From: Pseudomonadota bacterium
Lineage (GTDB): Bacteria; Myxococcota_A; UBA796; CAJQPC01
Assembly: GCA_024228935.1 (NCBI GenBank)
Contig: JAAESX010000080.1
Span: 62,001-126,000, forward strand
Reading direction: 5' to 3'
DNA: 64,000 nt
Shown: in pieces, positions 35,801 to 43,511 of the stretch
Numbering within the stretch: the stretch's first letter is position 1
How the letters are laid out: the number at the start of each line of letters is the position of its first letter
The notes under the pieces: model-generated
The model's input: only the letters and a program-made list of their open reading frames with translations
Databases searched by the model: none
What the model was told of the DNA's origin: nothing
Program-made: the position numbers and the translations under genes

Positions 35801-37415
35801 GGAGCTCGAGGCCCACGACATCTACGACCACGCTCACACCCACTTCACCCCGGGGCTCCTGCGCGCCTGGTTCGAAGGCCGGGACCTGCCGCCCTTGCCC
35901 GTCGTGGGGCCTCCGTCGCCCACTCCTGTGGTTGGTCTCGAGGCCAGCACCCATGGCGCCGGACTGGCTGTCCTGGCCGAGGTCTGCGTCCCGCCGGGCG
36001 AGCAGGCGACCGGCCTGCGGGTCTTCCGTGACGGCGCGCTGGTCGGGTGGAGCGATGCCGTCCTCGAGGAGGGCTGTCACCCCCATCGGTTCGAGCTCCG
36101 GACCGCGCCGGGGGTGCCCCAGGTGGAGATCCGAGCGCACGCCTTCAACACAGACGGCGTGAAGGGAGCCGACGCCGCGCAACAGGTCCCCAACCCTCGC
36201 AGCGCCGAGTCGGCCCGTCCGGTCGCCCGGCTCCTGTCGATCGGGGTGAACGACTACCCGGGCACCGAGCTCGACCTGGACTTCGCCGTCGCCGACGCCC
36301 AGGCGACGGCGGCGGCACTGGAGCGCGTGTTGGGGGACCGCGTCGCGGCTGTCGAGACGACGCTCCTGGTGAGCGGAGGTGACGAGCCCACGCGAGACGC
36401 CGTGGGGCGGGCGCTCGTCGCGCTCGGGGAGTCGGCGCGGCCCGAAGACGTCGTGGTCATCACGTTCAGTGGCCACGGCGTGGCCCGTGGTGAGAGCTTC
36501 CATCTCCAGCTCGCCGACGGCGAGATGGACGAGGAGGAGCTCCGCCAGGCCCTGCAGGCGATCGACGCTGGAGCGATGGCGCTGGTGCTGGACGCCTGCA
36601 ACTCCGCCGCGAGCGTCGAAGGGGAGGGCTTCCGGCCTGGCCCCCTGGCGAGTGGAGGCTTCGGCCAGCTTGCATACGACAAGGGAATGGCGATCCTGGC
36701 GGCCAGCCAGTCCGATGCCGTGGCGCTGGAGGTCGGCTCCCTCCAGCACGGCCTGCTGACCTGGGCGCTCGTGGTCGAGGGCCTCGACCAGGGGGCCGCG
36801 GACCATGCCCCCGCCGATGGCCGGCTCAGCCTGGAGGAGTGGCTGACCTACGGCGCCCGACGCGTTCCAGAGCTGGCCGAGGTGGTCGTCCAGGGTGGCG
36901 AGCTGGAGACCTCCCGGGGGGTCTCCGCCCGCTCGACCCCGCTCGGCGATTCCACGACCGCGCCGGACGTCGCCCAGAGGCCGCGGCTGTTCAGCTACGG
37001 CGGCGACCTGCTCTTGTGGGAGCCCCCCGAGGTCGAGCTCACCGAGGCCGCCGTCGACCAACGCATGTCTGAGGAGCTTGCCCACGTGAGCGGCATCCTC
37101 AGCGCGGCGCTGCTGGGCAACAACCTGGTGTGCGGCTCGCGGGACCGGGCTGAGGCCTGGCTCGAGCACACCGGAGGTGGGGACTACGCCTTCGCAGATT
37201 GGCCCGAGGCGACCTGCTTCCAGTCCATCGGCTGGGTTCCAGACGCGCGGCTCCGCGCCGTGTTCTGGACCGAGCGCATCGGGACGAGCGCCACCCCGGT
37301 GATCTGGATCATGATGGATCTCGACCAGGACGGCGCGGTCGGCATCGTCAGCTTCAGGTGGACCGACAGCCTGTCCCCGACCGTGCAGCAACACTCGGCG
37401 GGCGACGCGCGCTGA
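32862..37415 (+). CDS. WD40 propeller-caspase secreted protein
   Basis: A 1517-residue protein. MLCLLAAALAG is a short signal peptide and ATG at 32862 sits in the CATG shared with the divergent lipoprotein; no strong ribosome site is visible. From about 20 to 1000 there are many WD40-type blades (G-T-V-R-I-W-D-A-E-G, V-V-W-D-M-A, T-V-W-D-L-E). The caspase domain at about 1120-1380 has VARLLSIGVNDYPG, His1205 in TFSGHGVARG and Cys1246 in LVLDACNSA. A short ADGRLSLEEWLTYG resembles a degraded EF-hand. The C-terminal 200 residues carry two further Cys. WD40-caspase fusions are known from cyanobacteria and myxobacteria; the secretion signal is less usual. Not operonic with other genes. Confidence 0.9.
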   Translation: MLCLLAAALAGEPPVLVPHTGHAGYVGDVAFWDDWILTGSDDGTVRIWDAEGATLATLQGHRLTVDDLEVVGDRVLTGSIDGTFAVWTKTGELVCRHRVEEDGREAHATLSPDGSLVAAESEAGWVLVDLETCASVVTGDGVTGDLVWHPDGERIYRSLEGSLQVVGRDGRVLDELEGSGRWADLALSRDGAQLAVVHGRGVVVYDTDTLERVFSGEAQNDVYGLAFSADGRRLVSDGEDAMTLWDLETGEALIGAGPTRDHALAEDAPWMVTGDGNTVMVWDLDALESTSLQVPADIWALSISPDGTRFAAGHYDGSTTVVERATGDVVTVLRGATRPLTSAAWSADGRIVVGGSSDQTAVVWDMAAGELSHVVGGHRAVTRLDGAANHVAVTPDGRLFATAGDDGRVLVRDVGTGRVVHDVVVVPPTDRYSSPEWLVALDVSPDGSRMAVATSGYRVVVFDVSSGEILWVRKLQGWPGDLAFSPTGGRLVAAGDGTELLVLDAADGALVDAHDGFSREHARVGFGAFEDQLVTATDDGVVELYRGDVVQTFAGDQGGQDPVVSPNGRWLLTQDFLHERLTVWDLEQGVATLRTHADDRAAALSGDGRWAAWSVGDGVALQAVDGEERFVGLDEAYISDVALSQDGRTLAIAFGEYDEPGRIRLVDHALGDELGTVVAEDAVFVDAGLVTVQQDGAVVLRDPRSGARIGRAPRAFRCEGDVAVESEDVVLDCHDDARRLRWRPGTRAVEVVTDPTDDYRQAFSASPGGQLAWSEIDGRVHLDDGLLEAHNAPVEHLQFLDEDTLLSVGTDGLVRLTSTRDGALIRQMGGHVDRISDVQASPDGSLVASVSGLSLFVHAQDGSTWFHAPAGARGIAWAPDSERLLTWGNELILWHPGRGDPVALVGVSGSVSAAGFVRGGRQVLAVGEDGSVRAFDAATGAPLVTLVAARDGTWLVADAVGRFDTQDLGQVDFVHWRLGQELEAHDIYDHAHTHFTPGLLRAWFEGRDLPPLPVVGPPSPTPVVGLEASTHGAGLAVLAEVCVPPGEQATGLRVFRDGALVGWSDAVLEEGCHPHRFELRTAPGVPQVEIRAHAFNTDGVKGADAAQQVPNPRSAESARPVARLLSIGVNDYPGTELDLDFAVADAQATAAALERVLGDRVAAVETTLLVSGGDEPTRDAVGRALVALGESARPEDVVVITFSGHGVARGESFHLQLADGEMDEEELRQALQAIDAGAMALVLDACNSAASVEGEGFRPGPLASGGFGQLAYDKGMAILAASQSDAVALEVGSLQHGLLTWALVVEGLDQGAADHAPADGRLSLEEWLTYGARRVPELAEVVVQGGELETSRGVSARSTPLGDSTTAPDVAQRPRLFSYGGDLLLWEPPEVELTEAAVDQRMSEELAHVSGILSAALLGNNLVCGSRDRAEAWLEHTGGGDYAFADWPEATCFQSIGWVPDARLRAVFWTERIGTSATPVIWIMMDLDQDGAVGIVSFRWTDSLSPTVQQHSAGDAR

Positions 37416-37425
37416 AGGCCGTCGC

Positions 37426-38160
37426 CTAGAGCGCGCCGGCCAGGAAGCCCGTGATGTCCTGGGTGACCGTCGGCTCGGCCTCGAACATCTTCGTGCCGTG
37501 GTCGCCGTCCGCATACTCGGAGAAGAGCCAGGTGCCCGGATCCAGGGCGCGCTGATCCTCGGACCAGTCCCGCTCGGCCGTCGAGTAGGTGAACTGGACC
37601 GGCATCGTCGGCAGCTCGCTCATCTCGGTCTGGGTCTCGGTGTACGGCCCGCCCGTCATGAAGACCGCGGCCTTCGGCACGGGCAGGCTCTCGCTCGCGG
37701 CCCAGGCGCTGTAGTCCAGCAAGCTGGTGGTCCCGTTGCTGGCTCCGATGATGATCAGGTCGCCGTACCCGTCGTCCCGCAGTCGAACGGCAGCGGCCTC
37801 GACGTCGTACCGGCCCTTCTCGCCCTGGAAGGCGTCGGCCCCGCGACCCTCGGAGTCGCCCGAGCCGCGTCGGTCGACGTTCAGGACGGTCATGCCGCCG
37901 GTGTTCAGCGCCTCGATGAACTCGCTGGGCCAGTCGGTCCGGTTCCAGCCGCCGGCCGGGGTCATGTGCAGCAGCACCACCGCCGGCCCGCCCTCGACGT
38001 CGAGCGGGTAGTAGTCGGCGACGAGCGTGACCTCGTCGCGGGTCTCCAGCTCGACGACGCCCGCCTCGGGGGCCGTCCAGCCAAGGGGCTCGCTCTCCGA
38101 AGGCTGGCTCTCGGTGGGCGTGTCGGTCGTACCGACGCAGGCGGAGATCAGGAACAGCAT
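37426..38160 (-). CDS. Lipoprotein alpha/beta hydrolase
   Basis: A 244-residue protein. MLFLISAC gives lipobox ISAC (Cys8), followed by a Thr/Ser/Glu linker. The fold is alpha/beta hydrolase: VVLLHMTPAGGWN, LNVDRRGSGDSEG, nucleophile elbow IIIGASNGTTS (Ser in G-A-S-N-G) and a His in YADGDHGTKMF near the end. The acid is probably the Asp at about 200-210 of the late strand. Length matches small esterase-like dienelactone hydrolase proteins. It lies 12 bases after slyX and is the last gene of the seven-gene minus-strand operon. Exact substrate unknown; envelope-anchored esterase or peptidase is the best reading. Confidence 0.82.
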   Translation of the reverse strand: MLFLISACVGTTDTPTESQPSESEPLGWTAPEAGVVELETRDEVTLVADYYPLDVEGGPAVVLLHMTPAGGWNRTDWPSEFIEALNTGGMTVLNVDRRGSGDSEGRGADAFQGEKGRYDVEAAAVRLRDDGYGDLIIIGASNGTTSLLDYSAWAASESLPVPKAAVFMTGGPYTETQTEMSELPTMPVQFTYSTAERDWSEDQRALDPGTWLFSEYADGDHGTKMFEAEPTVTQDITGFLAGAL

Positions 38161-38172
38161 CGGGGCTCCGAG

Positions 38173-38388
38173 TCAGTAGTGAGGAGGCTTCTCGTCTTCC
38201 AGCTTGTTGGTCTCGCCTTCCTCGGTGCCCTGCTCGGCCACCTGGGCGCGCAGCTCGGTGAGCTCGGCGCGAAGGCCCACGAGCTCCTCGTTCAGGCTCC
38301 GAACGACGTCGTTCAGGTCGCGGACGAGCTGGTCCGAGAACGCGCTCTTCACCTCGAGATCGGTGATGCGCTGGTCGAGATCATTCAC
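38173..38388 (-). CDS. slyX: SlyX family protein
   Basis: A 71-residue coiled-coil protein with the SlyX pattern: start N-D-L-D-Q-R-I-T-D-L-E-V-K-S-A-F, heptads through ELVGLRAELTELRAQVAEQ and the hallmark C-terminus PPHY. The function of SlyX is unknown; it is usually a short helical protein near cytoplasmic chaperone or transcription genes. It sits 2 bases after the PilZ gene and 12 before the hydrolase. Confidence 0.88.
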   Translation of the reverse strand: MNDLDQRITDLEVKSAFSDQLVRDLNDVVRSLNEELVGLRAELTELRAQVAEQGTEEGETNKLEDEKPPHY

Positions 38389-38390
38389 GG

Positions 38391-39008
38391 CTACTCCCCG
38401 TAGACGAACGCCCGTAGCCTTGTCCGCGTGGGCTCGTCGACCTCGACGAACTCGAACGCGATGCCCTGGTTGTCGTCTCGGAGGGGGCGGCCCAGCACCG
38501 AGATGGTCGCCTCGGAGGCCGGATCGACGAACACGAGCTCGATGGCCTCGCCGGCATCCGCGACGGTCGAGGCGTCCATCCGCACGTAGACGCCGCCCGC
38601 AGAGAGATCGAGCGACTCGTACCGGGTGTCGCCGATGCGCACGACCACGCTGGTAAGTGCTCGCCGGAAGGTCCGACGCTCGTCGGCCTCGCCCCGCTCG
38701 CCTTGCTCGAGGGTCGCGATGTAGCGCTCCCAGTAGCGTCGGCTGCCGTGCAGGAAGACCGAGAACGCCAGCCCGCAGCCAGGCGTGTCGCGCTTCCGTG
38801 GTCGGGTGATGGCCGTCGCCTCGATGATGTGGCCGTCGGGCAGCGCCAGCCGCATCCAGACCAGGTCGCCCGCGTTGGCAGCCGGTTCGGCGTCGATGTG
38901 TAGTCCGAAGCGCGAGATGTTCGTCGTCGTCGCCGTCAGCTGGGTCTCGAAGACGCCGAGGTCCGCGTCGAGAGCGATGTCGAAGCGTGGGGCCTTCCTG
39001 TCCTTCAC
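38391..39008 (-). CDS. Double PilZ-domain protein
   Basis: A 205-residue cytoplasmic protein with two PilZ domains for c-di-GMP. Domain 1: R-K-A-P-R (RxxxR, residues 4-8) and N-I-S-R-F-G (NxSxxG). Domain 2: R-R-T-F-R (RxxxR) and D-L-S-A-G-G (DxSxxG). Both have the two motifs that bind c-di-GMP, so both may bind. No output domain is seen. PilZ proteins control motility, exopolysaccharide or other secretion. It lies 17 bases after a lipoprotein gene and 2 before slyX. Confidence 0.92.
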   Translation of the reverse strand: MKDRKAPRFDIALDADLGVFETQLTATTTNISRFGLHIDAEPAANAGDLVWMRLALPDGHIIEATAITRPRKRDTPGCGLAFSVFLHGSRRYWERYIATLEQGERGEADERRTFRRALTSVVVRIGDTRYESLDLSAGGVYVRMDASTVADAGEAIELVFVDPASEATISVLGRPLRDDNQGIAFEFVEVDEPTRTRLRAFVYGE

Positions 39009-39025
39009 GCGGTCTCCTGGACGGC

Positions 39026-39823
39026 TCAGAGCATACCGAGCAGCTCGCTGCAGGCCTCTTCCAGCTTCCTGACCTCGTCCTCGGACATCGGGTCCGAGTG
39101 AGTCAGCGCCTTCATGGTCTGGAGGTTCACCTCGAGCGGGCCGAGCAGCCCTCCGGGGATGACCTCGGCGCCGACCGTCGCCGTGTATTCGGCGAAGTAC
39201 TCACCGATCTGCGGACGGTAGAAGAGCGAGTGCGCCCCCTCGAAGGTGCCGGCATCGAGCATCGCGCCGGCCAACAGCGCGTACGCCTGGAGCCAGGCCC
39301 CCGCCGCCACCAGGGGCAGGATCTCCTGTCCGCCATGCGCGACCAGGGTGTCCGTCGCGGTGGGGCGTCGGGCGTCGAGCGACGCGAGCAGCGTGGCCGG
39401 ATCGGGGTTCGCGGCCAGCTCCTCCTCGATCTCCATGACCACGAGGGAGGCCGGCCCCTCGGGCGCGATGCTGTCCAGCCCAGCGCGGATCCGGGCGACA
39501 CGCTCGGCCACGATGGCGGGGTCCGCGACGCTGGCCTCGACCGCGAAGGCCCCGAGCTCGGCTCCGGTCCGAGCGGCGGCGATGTTCGCGACCACGACGT
39601 CCGGCTTGTACTTGATGGTCGCTGCTCGACGGGCCGCGGCGTCCTGGAGACCCCGCTCGGCGAGCGCCGCGTGCAGCTCGACCAGCGAGGGCACGAGCTC
39701 GACCCCCTCGGGCTGGTAGTCGAACGCCTGGGTGCGTGCCGGTGCCGGCTCGGCGATGGGCTGGTCCGCGGGGACCACAGACGGTTCGGGCTCGCCCGAG
39801 CAGGCGAGCAGGGCGAGGATCAC
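39026..39823 (-). CDS. Lipoprotein, 265 residues, unknown
   Basis: Starts GTG at 39823, forming GTGA with the stop of the previous gene. MILALLAC is a lipobox (LLAC, Cys8), followed by a Glu/Pro linker (S-G-E-P-E-P-S-V-V-P). The rest is mostly helical and contains V-V-A-N-I-A-A-A-R-T-G-A-E-L-G, then E-E-E-L-A-A-N-P-D-P-A-T. I do not recognise the family. Coupling to the TonB receptor unit suggests an accessory periplasmic or outer-membrane lipoprotein. Confidence 0.7.
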   Translation of the reverse strand: MILALLACSGEPEPSVVPADQPIAEPAPARTQAFDYQPEGVELVPSLVELHAALAERGLQDAAARRAATIKYKPDVVVANIAAARTGAELGAFAVEASVADPAIVAERVARIRAGLDSIAPEGPASLVVMEIEEELAANPDPATLLASLDARRPTATDTLVAHGGQEILPLVAAGAWLQAYALLAGAMLDAGTFEGAHSLFYRPQIGEYFAEYTATVGAEVIPGGLLGPLEVNLQTMKALTHSDPMSEDEVRKLEEACSELLGML

Positions 39824-40986
39824 TCGCCGGCCGACACGATGGCGACGCCCTGCGAGGCGATGGCGTCCGAGCCCCAGAGCTCCTCGCTCGAGAGGCCGTT
39901 CGGCGTACTCCAGAGCTGGCCGGTGTGGTTCATCACGATGATGCTCCATACGCCGGCCGGCAGGTCACCGCCCGAGACTTCCTCTCCGAGCGAGCCATCC
40001 GCCGCGATCGGCACGCCCTTGCCCGTCCAGACGAGCGGCAGCGATGAGGTCGAATACGGCACGTTCGGGGTGGCCTCGGACGGGATCACCCAGTCAGAAC
40101 CGTAGGCCAGCGCTCTGGGAATCTGGAAGTCGTCGGCCCGGAAGTCGATCAGGGCCTCGGACAGGTACGACTGCTCCGGTTCGTCGCCGTTCTCGTCGGC
40201 GACCAGCTTCAGCAGGACGCGGGGCCACATCGTCACGGCGCCCAGGGCCGCCGCGGCTTCCAGCGCGTGCGGGTCCGCGACGCCGTCGCCGTCGGCGTCG
40301 ACCGTCATCACCGTGAACCGCGTCGGGCAGTCGTTGGCCAGCGGGTCGTTCAGCGTCAGGTGCGGGTGGTCGATGCCCGTGCTGACGAGCTCCCACTCGA
40401 ACGTGCCGATGGTGAGCAGGTTCTTCTCGAGGTCCTTCTGCGGCATCGTCGCGCCGGCCATCTGACCGAGCGTGAAGCCGGGTCGCTCGAACGGCAGGGC
40501 GTCCCCGGCGAGGATCGAGATCCCGTCCAGGTGGTCGGGTGCCGCGACCGTGACCGGAAGCACAGCCTGGCTCGAGGCCGACGCCACGAAGGCCCCCAGC
40601 TGGTCGCCGCACGTGGCGCCGGCCGAGAAGTCCGTGAAGAACGGGCTGAAGTCGTTGTCGTTGTCGATGAGGGCCGACAGCACGTAGTCGCCATCCGGCA
40701 GCCCGGTGATGCTCCACGGCGCGCTGACGACGCCCTCGACGCCCCCCGTGCCCGCGGTCCCCCAGGCGTCCGGCGAGATGGTCGCCAGGTCGATCGGCGA
40801 GCCGAACCCGGACGGAGGAGGCAGGTCGTCGGCGGCGTAGACGAGCACGTGGCCCACCGGCGCGACGCCCTCGGGGGCCCCGTTGTAGAGCACCACGTCG
40901 CCGGAGAGCGTGACGGTCTCGGGGTAGTCCGCCGACCCGACGACGGGCGGCTCGTAGACACATGACAGGAGCAGGAGCATGGTCAT
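39820..40986 (-). CDS. Lipoprotein, 388 residues, next to TonB receptor
   Basis: Starts ATG at 40986 overlapping the receptor stop (TGATG). MTMLLLLSC gives lipobox LLSC (Cys9). The first part (VTLSGDVVLYNGAPEGVAPVG, PDGDYVLSALIDNDNDFSPF) resembles a carboxypeptidase-regulatory or transthyretin-like sandwich. A later segment has D-A-D-G-D-G-V-A-D-P, a Ca-binding-loop look. Two more Cys may pair. Position right after a TonB-dependent receptor suggests a surface-exposed substrate-binding lipoprotein, as in SusCD-like pairs, though no SusD similarity is visible. Confidence 0.75.
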   Translation of the reverse strand: MTMLLLLSCVYEPPVVGSADYPETVTLSGDVVLYNGAPEGVAPVGHVLVYAADDLPPPSGFGSPIDLATISPDAWGTAGTGGVEGVVSAPWSITGLPDGDYVLSALIDNDNDFSPFFTDFSAGATCGDQLGAFVASASSQAVLPVTVAAPDHLDGISILAGDALPFERPGFTLGQMAGATMPQKDLEKNLLTIGTFEWELVSTGIDHPHLTLNDPLANDCPTRFTVMTVDADGDGVADPHALEAAAALGAVTMWPRVLLKLVADENGDEPEQSYLSEALIDFRADDFQIPRALAYGSDWVIPSEATPNVPYSTSSLPLVWTGKGVPIAADGSLGEEVSGGDLPAGVWSIIVMNHTGQLWSTPNGLSSEELWGSDAIASQGVAIVSAGE

Positions 40987-43499
40987 CAGAACCGGTACTG
41001 CACGGACCCGTGGTACCGGGATCCGACGGGTTGTCCGAGGGGGTGGTGTTCGACGTCGCCGGTCACGTCGGCGAGCCAGTTCCAGGCGTCCGCGGTGAGG
41101 TCGAGGCGACGCTCGCCGAGCGGGACGTGCCACACGACGCGGTTGCTCACGATGGTCCGGCCGGGCGTGTCCGTGTCGACGACCACGATCTGCCCGGCGT
41201 CGTCGAAGCCGCGGATGGGCCACACGGTGCGGTCCACCCAGCTGACCTGCAGGCCGGCGTCCAGGGTCCAAGGGGTTCGCCAGGTCGCGCCGCCGTTGAC
41301 CTTGTGGCGGGGTGTCGCCCGACCGATGGCCTTGTCCTGTTCGAGCTCGGCGATGCGCTCGTAGGCGTAGTTCGCATAGAGGTCCAGGCCGTCGATGCCG
41401 AAGTACTCGGCGCTCGCTTCGGCGCCGATGCCGCGGAAGATCGGCGCCTCGTTGATGAACGAGGACGTCCCGGCGATGTAGCTGCCGGTCTCGTCGTCGA
41501 AGCCGTCGAAGGGCTTGGCCGAGGTGTCGAGCCCGGACAGGTCGATCAGGTTGTCGACCTGGAAGCCATACGCGGCCAGCTCGCCTCGGAACACGTCGCT
41601 CGACTGCTCCAGGAACCCGACCTCGACGCTGGCGATCCGCTCGGGGGCCAGCTCGGGGTCGCCCAGGGTGTTCGCCCAGACCCCGTCGACGTCCGTGGCG
41701 ATGTACAGGTTCGCGTACGACTCCATGAACGTCGGAGTCCGGAACGCGGTGCCGGCGTTGACGCGCAGCGACCGACCCTCGCCGAGCCGGGTGACGAGCG
41801 CCAGCCGCGGGCTGGGGATGGGGTTGTCGATGAGCGGGTGCTTGTCGACGCGGACGGCGGCGTTGACGAGCACGGGTCCGAAGCGCGACTCCTCCTGGAC
41901 GAAGCCGCCCACGTGGTGCTGCGTGTGGTCCGCGTCCAGGAAGCCCCAGGCGATGGCCTTGTACCGGTAGTTGGCGCCGACCAGCAGCGTGTGGTTCCCG
42001 GACTGGCCCAGGTCGAAGTTGCCGTCGACCGTGGCGTCGAGGACGTCGGAGCGCAGCTCGGCGGCGGTGGTGGTGCCGCCGACGGTCTCGTACCAGTTGC
42101 CCGCCATGCCATCGAGGCGGTTGTAGAAGACGCGTCCGTGCAGCCGGCCCCACCCGATGTCGGTGCGGGCGTAGACGTTGTCCTGCTCCAGGTAGAACTC
42201 GCGGAGCGCGCCCAGGCTGACGAACTCGGTCATGCCGCTGGCCACGCCGCCGCTGACCGAGAGGAATCCCTGCTCGCCGACGCGCCAGTCGACCTGACCG
42301 TTGGCCCGGAGCATGTCGAGCGAGACGTCCTGGTCGTCGAGCGGGGACATCAGGTCGGGGCGCTCTGCCAGGTCCACCCGCCGAGCCCATCGCCCGAGCT
42401 GGTCGTACCCGGCCGAGAAGCGGTACCCCATCCCCGCCTCGCGGCCCGAGAGCATCGCCGAGCCCGAGAGGGTGCCCTTGGTGCCCGCGCCGAGCCGCAC
42501 GACGTTGTCGTTGGCCGGGTCTCCGGGTGTCTTCGTGATGATGTTGACCACGCCGGCGAACGCGTTGGCGCCGTAGCTGGCGGAGCCGGGACCGCGGATG
42601 ACCTCGATGCGCTCGATCTCCTCGAGCGAGACGGGCAGGGCCTCCCACAGGGTCGAGCCGATGAAGTCGAGGTAGACGCTGCGGCCGTCGATCAGGACCA
42701 GGAGCTTGTTCGACAGGCGTCGGTTGAAGCCGCGGGCGGAGACGTCGCCCTGGGCTGCGGTGAGCTGCATCACGTCGAGCCCGGGCACGCGCGTGAGCAG
42801 CTCGGGGATCGAGACCGCGCTGGACATCGCGATGTCCTCGGCGGTCAGGACGGTGATGGCCGAGGGCGCATCCAGCGGGTCCTGGCCGTAGCGAGACGCG
42901 GTGACGACGACGCGCTCGAACAGGTCCTCGACGAGCGCACCCTCGAGGCCGACGGGCTCGTCGATGGGGACCTCGACGCCGACCACCGGCTCGCCCTCGT
43001 CGACGACCGGAGCCGTCGGGGCGTCCAGGGCGGCCTGCTCACGGGCGGCGAGCGCCTCGGCGAGCGCGGACAGCTCCTCGGCGTGGCGACGCAGCTCGGC
43101 CAGCTCGCTGGCGGTGGCCACGGGCCCCGAGGAGACGGGAGCCTCCGAGGCCTCGACCACCTCGGGCGCGCGGGCGTCCAGGCGGGACTGCAGCGTGCGG
43201 ACGTTGGCTTCGACCTCGCTGCGGTCGATGGGCTCGGTCGCGAGGTACAGCTCGAAGTACTCGATCGCGTTCTCGTACTGGCCGTCGTCGGCGTAGGCGC
43301 GAGCGATGTTGTAGAGGACGGCCGGGTGCGGCACGAGGTCGTAGGCGCGCTGGAACTCGGCGATGCCGCCGTCATAGTCCCCGGCCGCGATGAGCTCGAG
43401 ACCGTCGTTGAACGCGCGGCGGGCCTCGTCCTTCGGAGCGGCGTGCGCGGCGGTCGAACAGAAGAGAGCAAGCCCGAGGGCGACTGACAGGATTCTCAA
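40986..43499 (-). CDS. TonB-dependent outer-membrane receptor with N-terminal TPR
   Basis: An 837-residue receptor with signal peptide MRILSVALGLALFCSTAAHA. Residues about 21-105 hold TPR-type repeats (A-R-R-A-F-N-D-G-L-E-L, PHPAVLYNIARAYADDGQYE), then a coiled linker. The plug begins near VVVTASRYGQDPLDAPSAIT and includes IPELLTRVPGLDV, DGRSVYLDF, and VIRGPGSASYGANAFAGVVN. The barrel ends in YRF, a typical C-terminal Phe signature for Bam insertion. No TonB-box peptide is obvious before the plug. A TPR fused to the periplasmic start of a receptor is an uncommon fusion. Its substrate is not readable; it is 12 bases after a membrane kinase. Confidence 0.9.
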   Translation of the reverse strand: MRILSVALGLALFCSTAAHAAPKDEARRAFNDGLELIAAGDYDGGIAEFQRAYDLVPHPAVLYNIARAYADDGQYENAIEYFELYLATEPIDRSEVEANVRTLQSRLDARAPEVVEASEAPVSSGPVATASELAELRRHAEELSALAEALAAREQAALDAPTAPVVDEGEPVVGVEVPIDEPVGLEGALVEDLFERVVVTASRYGQDPLDAPSAITVLTAEDIAMSSAVSIPELLTRVPGLDVMQLTAAQGDVSARGFNRRLSNKLLVLIDGRSVYLDFIGSTLWEALPVSLEEIERIEVIRGPGSASYGANAFAGVVNIITKTPGDPANDNVVRLGAGTKGTLSGSAMLSGREAGMGYRFSAGYDQLGRWARRVDLAERPDLMSPLDDQDVSLDMLRANGQVDWRVGEQGFLSVSGGVASGMTEFVSLGALREFYLEQDNVYARTDIGWGRLHGRVFYNRLDGMAGNWYETVGGTTTAAELRSDVLDATVDGNFDLGQSGNHTLLVGANYRYKAIAWGFLDADHTQHHVGGFVQEESRFGPVLVNAAVRVDKHPLIDNPIPSPRLALVTRLGEGRSLRVNAGTAFRTPTFMESYANLYIATDVDGVWANTLGDPELAPERIASVEVGFLEQSSDVFRGELAAYGFQVDNLIDLSGLDTSAKPFDGFDDETGSYIAGTSSFINEAPIFRGIGAEASAEYFGIDGLDLYANYAYERIAELEQDKAIGRATPRHKVNGGATWRTPWTLDAGLQVSWVDRTVWPIRGFDDAGQIVVVDTDTPGRTIVSNRVVWHVPLGERRLDLTADAWNWLADVTGDVEHHPLGQPVGSRYHGSVQYRF

Positions 43500-43511
43500 G
43501 AGCAGCTCGGT

